From an uncultured Winogradskyella sp. (GTDB taxonomy: Bacteria > Bacteroidota > Bacteroidia > Flavobacteriales > Flavobacteriaceae), in assembly GCA_913055905.1 (NCBI GenBank), contig CAJXLB010000003.1, forward strand, positions 62,001 to 126,000: DNA of 64,000 nt, read 5' to 3'. Below the pieces are notes generated by a model. The model did not search any database. It was not told the DNA's origin and worked only from the letters and a program-made list of their open reading frames with translations. Position 1 is the stretch's first letter. Each line of letters starts with the position of its first letter. Below, piece by piece: positions 8,426 through 17,519 of the stretch. Position numbers and translations under genes: made by a program.

Positions 8426-9280
8426 ATGGAGGTTTTGACATCACATTTAGAAGATATCCTCAACACCTCCATTGTTTCTTACAGACCACTATCTGGTGGT
8501 GATATTTCTGCTGTTTTTAAAATTGAAACAAAAACAGGTGCTTATGTCCTGAAATGTGGCGCTAAAGAAAAGACCTCCTTGTTTGAAGCCGAAGCTCAAG
8601 GTCTCAATCTAATTGCTAAGACCCAAACTATTGCTACACCAAAAGTCATTGCAGTAGGTGCTCACCATGAAACACCATACCTGTTAATGGAATTCATTGC
8701 CTCCAAAACTCCTGAAAAAGAAGATTATAATAAATTAGGAAACCAACTCGCTCAATTTCATAATTGTTATGCCGAACAATTTGGGCTATCCTCGGATAAT
8801 TTCATCGGCTCCTTATTTCAAAAGAATACACCTTCAAAAAATTGGATAGATTTTTACAGTATCAACCGTCTTGGTGTTCAGTTTGAGTTGGCTGTTTCTC
8901 AAGGATTATTGAACCCTAAGGAAATACCATCTCAAAAAGAAATTAAAAACGTTCTTAAATCATTGTGCAGCGATGTAAAACCCTCACTACTTCATGGCGA
9001 TTTATGGAGTGGGAATTATATAATTGCAAAAGATGGTACGCCTTACCTTATTGACCCTGCAACCTATTATGGACATGCCGAAGTAGATATTGCCATGACT
9101 AAGCTGTTTGGAGGATTCGGTTCCCATTTTTATGAGGCTTATCACGACGTTATTCCCATTTCCAATCATTATAATGAGCGGATCGACCTATATCAATTGT
9201 ATTATTTATTAGTACATCTCAATCTTTTTGGGAGATCTTATTACAATTCAGTTCAGCGCATTTTAAAGCGCTATTTTTAA
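8426..9280 (+). CDS. Fructosamine kinase-family protein
   Basis: A 284-residue kinase-fold protein. The motif LLHGDLWSGNYI carries the catalytic aspartate, LIDPATYYGHAEVD the metal-binding aspartate, and GAYVLKCGAKE the ATP-site lysine in the N-lobe. These match fructosamine-3-kinase-type enzymes, which phosphorylate ketoamine (Amadori) adducts on proteins so that they break down. It starts 10 bp after the endonuclease gene and may be read through from it, though the functions are unrelated. The substrate could be another ketosamine. Confidence 0.9.
   Translation: MEVLTSHLEDILNTSIVSYRPLSGGDISAVFKIETKTGAYVLKCGAKEKTSLFEAEAQGLNLIAKTQTIATPKVIAVGAHHETPYLLMEFIASKTPEKEDYNKLGNQLAQFHNCYAEQFGLSSDNFIGSLFQKNTPSKNWIDFYSINRLGVQFELAVSQGLLNPKEIPSQKEIKNVLKSLCSDVKPSLLHGDLWSGNYIIAKDGTPYLIDPATYYGHAEVDIAMTKLFGGFGSHFYEAYHDVIPISNHYNERIDLYQLYYLLVHLNLFGRSYYNSVQRILKRYF
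9255..9278 (+). terminator. Possible short terminator overlapping the kinase stop
   Basis: Arms AGCGC (9255-9259) and GCGCT (9268-9272) form a short GC-rich stem followed by TATTTTTAA, which overlaps the end of the kinase reading frame. The stem is short, so this is weak. Confidence 0.3.
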
Positions 9281-9349
9281 TGTCAATTAACGGTGAATAA
9301 CTTCACCTCTGCTCTGCCTATTCCGACATAAAAATCCCATAAAAAAGCG

Positions 9350-9357
9350 TAAATTTG
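9350..9357 (+). promoter_or_regulatory. -7 box of purL
   Basis: TAAATTTG is a perfect match to TAnnTTTG, 33 bp before the purL ATG, inside GCGTAAATTTGCGC. No obvious purine riboswitch or long leader is present in the 109-bp gap. Confidence 0.55.
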
Positions 9358-9389
9358 CGCTTTATTAATCGCATCAATTCCTGCATCTA

Positions 9390-12300
9390 ATGATTCACTT
9401 CTTTGGAAACCAAAACAGCAAAGTTTTTGCCGTTCAAGCCACAAAAGAATTATCTACTGAAACTGTTTCAAAATTAACATGGTTATTTGGAAACCAGCCA
9501 AAAATAGAACAAGCATCGATTGATGCTTTTTTTGTTGGACCAAGAGCTGCCATGATTACGCCGTGGAGTACCAATGCGGTGGAAATTACCCAAAATATGG
9601 GCATTAGCGGCATTATAAGAATTGAAGAGTTTGTTGCCGTAAATGAAAATGACAGCTCTTACGACCCCATGATTTCTGAAAAATACAAGGGTCTTAACCA
9701 GGTTATTTTTGATATTGATATTGAACCAGAAGCTATTAAGGAGATTGATGACATTGCTGCCTACAACGAACAAGAAGGATTGGCACTAAGCGATGAGGAA
9801 ATAAAATATCTGGAAGAGGTTTCCGAACGAATTGGAAGACCACTTACAGACTCAGAAGTTTTCGGCTTTTCTCAAGTGAATTCAGAACATTGTCGGCATA
9901 AAATTTTTAACGGCACCTTTATCATTGATGGAAAGGAAATGCCGTCATCACTATTTAAACTTATAAAAAAGACCTCTCAAGAGAACCCTAACGATATTGT
10001 TTCGGCTTACAAAGACAACGTCGCTTTTATCAAAGGACCTGTGGTAGAGCAATTTGCTCCAAAACGTGCTGATATCCCGGATTTTTACACGACCCAGGAT
10101 TTTGAGTCGGTTATATCCTTGAAAGCAGAAACCCATAATTTTCCAACAACGGTGGAGCCTTTTAACGGTGCAGCTACAGGATCAGGTGGTGAAATCAGAG
10201 ACAGACTTGCAGGTGGAAAAGGTGCACTTCCCTTAGCTGGAACAGCCGTTTACATGACCTCATATTCGCGTTTAGAAGAGAATCGCCCTTGGGAAAAAGC
10301 CTTTCCCGAGCGCAAATGGTTATACCAAACGCCAATGGACATTCTCATCAAAGCGAGTAATGGCGCTTCGGATTTCGGTAACAAATTCGGACAACCTTTA
10401 ATAGCGGGTTCCGTGCTCACTTTTGAGCATAAGGAAGATGCTGAAAAAATTGGCTTCGACAAGGTGATTATGCTCGCTGGTGGAATAGGTTATGGCAAAG
10501 CAGAACAAGCCCTAAAAGATACACCAAAAAAAGGGGACAAAATCGTTATTCTAGGCGGTGACAACTATCGCATTGGTATGGGAGGAGCGGCCGTATCCTC
10601 AGCCGATACAGGTGAATTTGATACAGGTATTGAATTGAATGCCGTACAACGTTCCAACCCAGAAATGCAAAAGCGCGCTGCCAATGCCATCAGAGGTTTG
10701 GTAGAGAGCGAACACAACCCTATTGTATCCATACACGACCATGGTGCAGGAGGCCACCTAAATTGCCTGTCGGAATTGGTAGAGGACACAGGAGGAATAA
10801 TTGATTTAGATAAGCTGCCAATTGGCGACCCAACCCTATCGGCCAAGGAAATCATTGGAAATGAATCCCAAGAGCGCATGGGCTTGGTTATTGGTCAAGA
10901 TAACTTGGAGACACTGCATAAGATTGCGGATAGAGAACGGTCGCCCATATACGATGTGGGTGATGTTACAGGCGACCATCGTTTTACCTTTAAATCGAAA
11001 TCGAAAGGTGATGCACCAATGGACTTGGCACTTTCTGACATGTTTGGGAGTTCTCCCAAAACCATCATGTCCGATAGGACTGTAGTCAAAAAATACGCAG
11101 ATGTCGCTTACAATACAGATAATTTCTATGACTATCTGGATGCCGTGCTTCAACTTGAAGCTGTAGCTTGCAAGGATTGGTTGGTCAACAAAGTTGACCG
11201 CTGCGTTGGTGGCCGTGTGGCCAAGCAACAATGTGCTGGGCCTTTGCAATTACCTTTAAATAATGTCGGTGTTATGGCACTGGATTTTAAAGGTAAAGAA
11301 GGTGTGGCAACCTCAATAGGCCACTCGCCTATTTCCGGTCTCATAGATCCCGTTGCTGGGAGCAGAAATTCAATTACAGAGGCCTTGACCAACATCATTT
11401 GGGCACCTCTTAAAGATGGTCTTAAAAGTGTATCACTCTCAGCAAATTGGATGTGGCCATGTAAAAATGAAGGTGAAGATGCACGACTTTACGAAGCCGT
11501 TGAAGCGGTTTCTGAATTCGCTATTAATTTAGGAATCAATGTTCCTACTGGTAAGGACTCGCTATCTATGAAACAAAAGTATCCAGATGGTGATGTTATT
11601 GCTCCTGGAACAGTTATTATCTCAGCAGGTGCAAATTGTAGCGATATCACCAAGGTCGTTGAACCTGTATTTAAGCGCAATGCTGGCGCCATTTACTACA
11701 TAAATATTTCACAGGATAATTTTGAATTAGGAGGCAGTTCCTTTGCACAAGTCAACAATAAGATTGGAACTAAAGCGCCAACAGTGAAAAGTGCAGACTA
11801 TGTAAAAACCGTATTTAATACAATCCAAAATTTAATAAAAGCCGATAAAATTGTTGCTGGGCATGATGTGGCTTCTGGCGGATTAATCACAACGCTTTTA
11901 GAATTGTGTTTTGCAGACAACAACCTAGGTGCAGAATTAGATTTGACCACTCTTGGCGAAAAAGATTCCTTTAAACTTCTATTTGCCGAAAATGCAGCAA
12001 TCGTTATTCAGGCCGTGGATGACTCCATAGAAGAGGCGTTATCAAAGGCGGAAGTTGAATTCCATAAGATTGGGAAAGTCACAAATTCTGATGTCTTAGG
12101 AATAATTAATGGCAACGATGTCTTTACCATGACTGTCTCAAGACTAAGAGACATGTGGTACAAGACGTCGTATTTATTGGACAAAAAACAAACGGCAAAT
12201 AACCTGGCCGACGAGCGTTATAATAACTATAAAAACCAACCACTAACCTATAAATTTCCTAGTCACTTTACAGGGAAATTAAAAGATATGTTGTCAGTTA

Positions 12301-13103
12301 GAGAGCAGTCGAGACCTCTTGACAACCTTTCGACTGCGCTCAAGGAGACAAAACGCCCTAAAGCAGCTATTTTAAGAGAAAAAGGAAGCAACTCCGAACG
12401 TGAAATGGCCAATGCGATGTATTTAGCTGGTTTTGATGTTAAGGATGTTCACATGACCGACTTAATTTCTGGCCGTGAGACTTTGGAGGATATTCAATTT
12501 TTAGGCGCTGTAGGTGGCTTCAGTAATTCGGATGTCCTAGGCTCTGCTAAAGGCTGGGCTGGTGCAATCAAATACAATGAAAAAGCCAATAAGGCCATTC
12601 AGGATTTCTTTAAACGTGAAGACACCCTTTCTGTTGGTATTTGTAATGGTTGTCAGTTGTTTATGGAATTGGACGAGATTTATCCAGAACATGAAGTGCA
12701 TGGGAAAATGGTTCATAACGACTCCCACAAGCATGAAAGCAGCTTTACCTCTGTTAAAATTCAGGATAATAATTCGGTAATGCTATCAAGCCTAGCTGGG
12801 ACAACATTGGGTGTATGGATTTCCCATGGTGAAGGTAAATTTAGTTTACCTTATGCTGAAGATAAATATCATATTGTGGCTAAGTACGGTTACGAAGGTT
12901 ACCCAGCAAACCCAAATGGTTCTGATTTTAATACGGCTATGTTATGTGATAAAACTGGTAGACACTTGGTGACCATGCCACATATTGAACGCTCTACCTT
13001 TCAGTGGAATTGGGCGCATTATCCTGAAGGCCGAAAAGATGAAGTCTCACCCTGGCTAGAAGCCTTTGTAAATGCTAGGAAGTGGGTTGAAAATCATAAC
13101 TAA
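9390..13103 (+). CDS. purL: Phosphoribosylformylglycinamidine synthase, single large chain
   Basis: A 1237-residue large-type FGAM synthase. It converts FGAR plus glutamine and ATP to FGAM in purine biosynthesis. The order is the N-terminal PurS-like domain, linker and two AIRS-type halves. The ATP/FGAR motifs VNSEHCRHKIFNG and EPFNGAATGSGGEIRD are clear. The C-terminal glutaminase has its nucleophile C1085 in GICNGCQ and the His/Glu pair in MPHIERSTFQW. The single-chain form is the proteobacterial and Bacteroidota type, whereas Gram-positives split it into PurL, PurQ and PurS. The ATG at 9390 lies 33 bp after a -7 box. Confidence 0.98.
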   Translation: MIHFFGNQNSKVFAVQATKELSTETVSKLTWLFGNQPKIEQASIDAFFVGPRAAMITPWSTNAVEITQNMGISGIIRIEEFVAVNENDSSYDPMISEKYKGLNQVIFDIDIEPEAIKEIDDIAAYNEQEGLALSDEEIKYLEEVSERIGRPLTDSEVFGFSQVNSEHCRHKIFNGTFIIDGKEMPSSLFKLIKKTSQENPNDIVSAYKDNVAFIKGPVVEQFAPKRADIPDFYTTQDFESVISLKAETHNFPTTVEPFNGAATGSGGEIRDRLAGGKGALPLAGTAVYMTSYSRLEENRPWEKAFPERKWLYQTPMDILIKASNGASDFGNKFGQPLIAGSVLTFEHKEDAEKIGFDKVIMLAGGIGYGKAEQALKDTPKKGDKIVILGGDNYRIGMGGAAVSSADTGEFDTGIELNAVQRSNPEMQKRAANAIRGLVESEHNPIVSIHDHGAGGHLNCLSELVEDTGGIIDLDKLPIGDPTLSAKEIIGNESQERMGLVIGQDNLETLHKIADRERSPIYDVGDVTGDHRFTFKSKSKGDAPMDLALSDMFGSSPKTIMSDRTVVKKYADVAYNTDNFYDYLDAVLQLEAVACKDWLVNKVDRCVGGRVAKQQCAGPLQLPLNNVGVMALDFKGKEGVATSIGHSPISGLIDPVAGSRNSITEALTNIIWAPLKDGLKSVSLSANWMWPCKNEGEDARLYEAVEAVSEFAINLGINVPTGKDSLSMKQKYPDGDVIAPGTVIISAGANCSDITKVVEPVFKRNAGAIYYINISQDNFELGGSSFAQVNNKIGTKAPTVKSADYVKTVFNTIQNLIKADKIVAGHDVASGGLITTLLELCFADNNLGAELDLTTLGEKDSFKLLFAENAAIVIQAVDDSIEEALSKAEVEFHKIGKVTNSDVLGIINGNDVFTMTVSRLRDMWYKTSYLLDKKQTANNLADERYNNYKNQPLTYKFPSHFTGKLKDMLSVREQSRPLDNLSTALKETKRPKAAILREKGSNSEREMANAMYLAGFDVKDVHMTDLISGRETLEDIQFLGAVGGFSNSDVLGSAKGWAGAIKYNEKANKAIQDFFKREDTLSVGICNGCQLFMELDEIYPEHEVHGKMVHNDSHKHESSFTSVKIQDNNSVMLSSLAGTTLGVWISHGEGKFSLPYAEDKYHIVAKYGYEGYPANPNGSDFNTAMLCDKTGRHLVTMPHIERSTFQWNWAHYPEGRKDEVSPWLEAFVNARKWVENHN

Positions 13104-13147
13104 AGAATTTAGTTTTTCGAGAATAGGATTATAATATCCAAGAAAAG

Positions 13148-14266
13148 ATGCTATTTAAAATGATGGGAGAATTTCCAAATATCAAGAAACCAACCCTCCT
13201 CCTTGATAAAACCAAATGCTTAGCGAATATCAAAAGAATGGCGTCCAAAGCTAAAAAACACCATTTACAGTTTCGGCCACATTTTAAAACGCATCAGTCC
13301 TTGGAAATCGGTCGTTGGTTTAAGGATTTTGGTGTTGATAAGATTGCGGTATCCTCCTTAAGCATGGCCAACTATTTCTCTAAGGAATGGAATGATATTA
13401 CCGTGGCCTTCCCTACCAATATTCTTGAAATTGACACTATTAATTCCCTCGCTTCAAACATCACATTAAACCTAACCGTTGAAAATACAGAAAGTGTTGA
13501 GTATTTAAAAAAACACCTCACGCATAAGGTCAATCTGTTTATTCAAATCGACGTGGGATATGGAAGAACTGGTATTGACCCTTCCAATACCACATACACA
13601 AATGACATCCTTCATGTTATTGATGATAGTAAGATGATGGAGTTCGTTGGATTTCTATACCATGCTGGACATACTTACAGCTGTAGATCCAAAGACTGTA
13701 TAGAAAACATACACCATCACGGCTTAAAGGTAATCAATGAGCTAAAAAACCAGTATCTAAAATCTTATCCTAATCTTATTGTATCCCTTGGTGACACACC
13801 AAGCTGTAGTATTTCAGAAGATTTCCAAAGTATTGATGAAATACGTCCCGGAAATTTTGTGTTTTACGACCTCATGCAACATCAAATTGGCTCTAATGCT
13901 ATAGAAGACATCGCTGTGGCTATGGCCTGCCCAATTGTTGCTAAACATAAAGATCGTTCTGAAATAGTTATTTATGGTGGTGGGATTCACTTTTCGAAGG
14001 ACCGAATTATTGAAAACGGCACCACTATTTATGGAAAGGTGGTTGAGAAAACGGCTTCAGGCTGGGGAAAAGTAGTAAAAGACACTTATTTAAAACGTGT
14101 ATCTCAAGAACATGGTATTGTTAAAGTTCCTTCTGAGGATTTTGACCATTATGCAATAGGCGATTATCTCTTAATTCTTCCTGTACATTCCTGTATGACC
14201 GTTGATGTTATGACGAATTATTTAACGCTTGAAGGACAAGAAATTTCAACATTAAATAGTTTGTAA
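13148..14266 (+). CDS. PLP-dependent D-threonine aldolase / D-serine dehydratase-like enzyme
   Basis: A 372-residue fold-type III PLP enzyme (alanine racemase-like barrel). Lysine in RPHFKTHQS is the expected PLP-binding residue. Near the C-terminus PVHSCMTVD gives the H-x-C zinc ligands described for eukaryote-type D-serine dehydratase and its D-threonine aldolase relatives. It would cleave or deaminate a D-hydroxy amino acid. The exact substrate is not readable. It lies 44 bp after purL and only 30 bp before the succinate dehydrogenase flavoprotein, a spot where flavobacterial operons usually have the cytochrome b subunit. Starts at 13148 and the ATG pair at 13160/13163 are all possible. 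Confidence 0.85.
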   Translation: MLFKMMGEFPNIKKPTLLLDKTKCLANIKRMASKAKKHHLQFRPHFKTHQSLEIGRWFKDFGVDKIAVSSLSMANYFSKEWNDITVAFPTNILEIDTINSLASNITLNLTVENTESVEYLKKHLTHKVNLFIQIDVGYGRTGIDPSNTTYTNDILHVIDDSKMMEFVGFLYHAGHTYSCRSKDCIENIHHHGLKVINELKNQYLKSYPNLIVSLGDTPSCSISEDFQSIDEIRPGNFVFYDLMQHQIGSNAIEDIAVAMACPIVAKHKDRSEIVIYGGGIHFSKDRIIENGTTIYGKVVEKTASGWGKVVKDTYLKRVSQEHGIVKVPSEDFDHYAIGDYLLILPVHSCMTVDVMTNYLTLEGQEISTLNSL

Positions 14267-14296
14267 AAGAATGGTTTTTCGTTTATCTTAGGACTA

Positions 14297-16213
14297 ATGA
14301 ATCCTCAACTAGACCCTAAGATACCAGAAGGGCCATTGGAAAAAAAATGGCAAAACTATCAGTTGAAATCCCAACTGATAAATCCTGCAAACAAAAAGAA
14401 ACTCAACGTTATTGTCGTAGGCTCAGGCCTTAGTGGTGCTGGTGCAGCCGCAACCTTAGCAGAATTAGGTTACGATGTTAAATGTTTCTGCTATCAAGAT
14501 TCCGCACGTCGCGCACACTCCGTAGCAGCACAAGGTGGTATCAATGCCGCTAAAAATTACCAGCATGATGGTGATAGTGTGTATCGTATGTTTTATGATA
14601 CACTCAAGGGTGGCGACTTCCGCTCTAGGGAAGCCAATACGTATCGTCTAGCTGAATTATCCGCGCCTTTGATTGATCATTTTGTACAACAAGGCGTACC
14701 GTTTGCTCGGGAGTATGGTGGCACTTTAGTTAACCGAAGCTTTGGTGGTGTGCAAGTGCAACGTACCTTTTATGCCAGAGGACAAACAGGACAGCAATTG
14801 TTATTGGCCGCTTATTCCCAACTCTATAAAATGATTAGGGCCAAAAAGGTAACCATGTATCCACGAAGTGAGATGATGGATCTTGTGGTTATCAATGGTA
14901 AGGCCAAAGGTATCGTGGTACGCAACTTGGTAACCGGAAAATTGGAACGCTATGCTGCTGATGCTGTGGTTTTGGCTACAGGTGGTTATTCTAGGGTATT
15001 CCGTCTATCTACTTTGGCTATTGGATGTAACGGTAGTGCCATTTGGAAAGCACATAAGAAAGGTGCCTTTTTTGCAGCGCCTAGCTTTACTCAAATTCAT
15101 CCGACAGCTTTACCACAATCTAGCGAGGCACAATCTAAGCTAACGTTAATGTCCGAGTCATTGCGAAACGATGGACGCATTTGGGTACCAAAACAAAAAG
15201 ATGATACCAGAGCGCCCAAAGATATTCCAGAGGAGGAGCGCGATTATTACTTAGAGCGACGTTATCCCAGTTTTGGAAACTTAGCACCGCGTGATATTGC
15301 TTCGAGAGCTGCGAAGGAACGTATTGATGCTGGCTATGGCGTTGGACGATTGAAAAATGCTGTGTATCTCGATTTTAAACATGCCATTGAAAAGTTTGGT
15401 CTTGAAACGATTAAGGACCGTTATGGCAACCTCTTCAAAATGTATAAAAAAATCACGGGAATTGACGCTTACACTACTCCGATGCTCATTTCTCCTGCTG
15501 CACATTTCTCCATGGGTGGTCTTTGGGTAGATTACGAATTAATGACAACGATACCAGGACTTTATGCGGTTGGTGAATGCAATTTTTCCGACCATGGTGC
15601 AAACAGATTGGGCGCTAATTCCCTTTTGCAAGCCAGTGTAGACGGCTACTTCATTTTACCCAATACCATAAATAATTATTTGGCCGACGAAATAAAAAAT
15701 GAACAGGTCTCAACGGAACATCCCGAATTTGAAAAAACGGAGCATGAGGTTGAAGCATCCATAAAAAGAATTCTATCCATTAAGGGAACCAAGACGGTAG
15801 ACCATTTCCATAGGGAATTAGGAAAAATCATGTGGCAGGAATGTGCCATGAGTCGAAATAAAACGGGACTTGAAAATGCCATCTCACAAATAAAACAGCT
15901 TAAGGAAGACTTTTGGACCGATGTAAAAGTTACAGGTAACCAAAACGAAATGAATACCGAATTGGAAAAAGCCTACCGTTTAGCAGATTTTATAGAATTA
16001 GGAATTTTAATGTGTGAAGATGCGCTTCAGCGTGAGGAGTCCTGTGGTGCCCATTTCAGGGAAGAATATCAAACTAAAGATGGAGAGGCCTTACGTGTGG
16101 ACGACGACTATTCCTATGTGTCAGCATGGGAATATAACAATGGTGATTTCAAACTGCATAAAGAGGAACTTAAATTTGAGTTTGTAAAACCAACGGTGAG
16201 AAGCTACAAATAA
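14297..16213 (+). CDS. sdhA: Succinate dehydrogenase/fumarate reductase flavoprotein subunit
   Basis: A 638-residue flavoprotein that oxidises succinate (or reduces fumarate). The FAD-binding loop [19 protein letters not shown] lies near residue 40. The histidine for covalent FAD attachment is H74 in [10 protein letters not shown]. The substrate site shows IHPTALP and [10 protein letters not shown], with a further conserved stretch [12 protein letters not shown]. The length and the ESLR/HPTA forms fit the B. subtilis/epsilonproteobacterial-type enzymes found in Bacteroidota. sdhB follows 9 bp downstream. No sdhC-type cytochrome b gene is present on either side, so the membrane anchor must come from elsewhere, or this copy is soluble or diverged. 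Confidence 0.95.
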   Translation: MNPQLDPKIPEGPLEKKWQNYQLKSQLINPANKKKLNVIVVGSGLSGAGAAATLAELGYDVKCFCYQDSARRAHSVAAQGGINAAKNYQHDGDSVYRMFYDTLKGGDFRSREANTYRLAELSAPLIDHFVQQGVPFAREYGGTLVNRSFGGVQVQRTFYARGQTGQQLLLAAYSQLYKMIRAKKVTMYPRSEMMDLVVINGKAKGIVVRNLVTGKLERYAADAVVLATGGYSRVFRLSTLAIGCNGSAIWKAHKKGAFFAAPSFTQIHPTALPQSSEAQSKLTLMSESLRNDGRIWVPKQKDDTRAPKDIPEEERDYYLERRYPSFGNLAPRDIASRAAKERIDAGYGVGRLKNAVYLDFKHAIEKFGLETIKDRYGNLFKMYKKITGIDAYTTPMLISPAAHFSMGGLWVDYELMTTIPGLYAVGECNFSDHGANRLGANSLLQASVDGYFILPNTINNYLADEIKNEQVSTEHPEFEKTEHEVEASIKRILSIKGTKTVDHFHRELGKIMWQECAMSRNKTGLENAISQIKQLKEDFWTDVKVTGNQNEMNTELEKAYRLADFIELGILMCEDALQREESCGAHFREEYQTKDGEALRVDDDYSYVSAWEYNNGDFKLHKEELKFEFVKPTVRSYK

Positions 16214-16222
16214 GATTGAAAG

Positions 16223-16966
16223 ATGAAGGTAACTTTTAAAATATGGCGACAAGATAATCCAGATGCCAAAGGCGAATTTAAAACCTATGAAGTGGATGGC
16301 TTAACAGACGATATGTCTTTCCTTGAAGCTTTGGACCAATTAAATGAGGAATTGGTATTAAAAGATGAAAAAGTCATTGCTTACGAGTATGACTGTCGCG
16401 AAGGTATTTGTGGTCAATGTGGTGTCTTTATCAATGGTAGAGCGCATGGTCCACATCCCAATATGACCACCTGCCAATTACATATGCGCAGTTTTGAAGA
16501 TGGTGAAACCATAACCGTAGAGCCTTGGCGCGCTAAGGCCTTTCCTATAATAAAGGACTTGGTAGTAGACCGTTCTGCCTTTGACCGTATTATTGAAGCT
16601 GGTGCTTACATCAGCTCCAAAACAGGAACCGCTCCAGAGGCCAACGCCATTCCAATCCCTAAAGCCATTGCAGATAAGGCTATGGATGCAGCAGCTTGTA
16701 TTGGCTGTGGTGCTTGTGTAGCCACTTGTAAAAATGCTTCAGCAGCCTTGTTTACCTCAGCAAAAATCAATCACCTCAATAGCTTACCTCAAGGGAAAGC
16801 AGAAGCTTCCGAACGTTTAGAGCAAATGACTTACCAAATGGATTTGGAAGGTTTCGGCAACTGCACCAATACAGGTGCATGTGAGGTAGAATGTCCAGAA
16901 GGCATTTCCATTAAAAACATTGCTGAGATGAATTCGGCTTGGATGAAACAAAAACTATTTGGGTAA
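16223..16966 (+). CDS. sdhB: Succinate dehydrogenase/fumarate reductase iron-sulfur subunit
   Basis: A 247-residue electron-transfer subunit. The [2Fe-2S] cluster ligands lie in [10 protein letters not shown] plus a later cysteine (TTCQLHM). The [4Fe-4S] motif is [11 protein letters not shown], and the third cluster region is [15 protein letters not shown]. It passes electrons between the flavin and quinone. It is co-transcribed with sdhA (9 bp gap) and ends convergent with the V-ATPase operon, with a 47-bp gap and no strong terminator visible. Confidence 0.96.
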   Translation: MKVTFKIWRQDNPDAKGEFKTYEVDGLTDDMSFLEALDQLNEELVLKDEKVIAYEYDCREGICGQCGVFINGRAHGPHPNMTTCQLHMRSFEDGETITVEPWRAKAFPIIKDLVVDRSAFDRIIEAGAYISSKTGTAPEANAIPIPKAIADKAMDAAACIGCGACVATCKNASAALFTSAKINHLNSLPQGKAEASERLEQMTYQMDLEGFGNCTNTGACEVECPEGISIKNIAEMNSAWMKQKLFG

Positions 16967-17013
16967 AACCTAATCCTGGACCCATCAGGTTTAAATAACC
17001 TAGGAATGATTCA

Positions 17014-17478
17014 CTATCCTGGCAATCCAGTCATCGTAAATATCATAACGAAAAGTGCCACGGTTTCAACCACACCGATTATCATAATGTACTTCGCCGT
17101 ATCATTGGCACCAGCAGCAATAGCATCACACGCTCGCGCACCTGCCTTTCCTTGAAAAATGGCAGAACCGGCCATAGCAGCTCCTGCAAACAAACCTATT
17201 ATGATTTGCCAGACATAAGAATCCGGATTTAGATTCGCGTCGGAAATGGCGTTTTTAAGTATCATCCCGTAGATTACTTGAGATAGTGGTGCTCCAACAA
17301 AAATAAGTAGTGCTGTAGCCGCCTTTTGTCCGTTGGTTATCATTTTCTTCCAAGCACCAATAGCCGCCATGCCTGCGATACCAGTTCCTATGGCAGAACC
17401 AATAGCAGCAATACTTAATGACATGCCCATATCGCCAAGTCCTTCAACTGATGTTTGTATAAATGTTAAAAATCCCAT
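17014..17478 (-). CDS. ntpK: V-type ATPase subunit K (rotor ring)
   Basis: A 154-residue proteolipid with four predicted transmembrane helices, the duplicated hairpin form seen in Enterococcus hirae NtpK. It builds the membrane rotor that carries ions across the inner membrane. The single ion-binding carboxylate is E138 in IIGVVETVALF; the first hairpin has no equivalent. The residues that coordinate Na+ in NtpK have counterparts here: S66 and Q67 in APLSQVIYG, and Q109 in AIFQGKAG. This suggests sodium rather than proton transport. It is the last gene of the V-ATPase operon, 41 bp after subunit I. Confidence 0.95.
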   Translation of the reverse strand: MGFLTFIQTSVEGLGDMGMSLSIAAIGSAIGTGIAGMAAIGAWKKMITNGQKAATALLIFVGAPLSQVIYGMILKNAISDANLNPDSYVWQIIIGLFAGAAMAGSAIFQGKAGARACDAIAAGANDTAKYIMIIGVVETVALFVMIFTMTGLPG

Positions 17479-17519
17479 AGTTCGTCTAATTTAAATAGTT
17501 TATTTCTTTTTGTATTGTT

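Noticed and set aside
10565-11249. Several minus-strand frames of 80-137 codons inside purL
   Set aside because: Shadows of purL; they overlap one another in different frames and have no promoter or family match.
16967-17013. Terminator between sdhB and the V-ATPase operon
   Set aside because: Only short imperfect complementary segments (AACCT/AGGTT) are present with no T run; not convincing.
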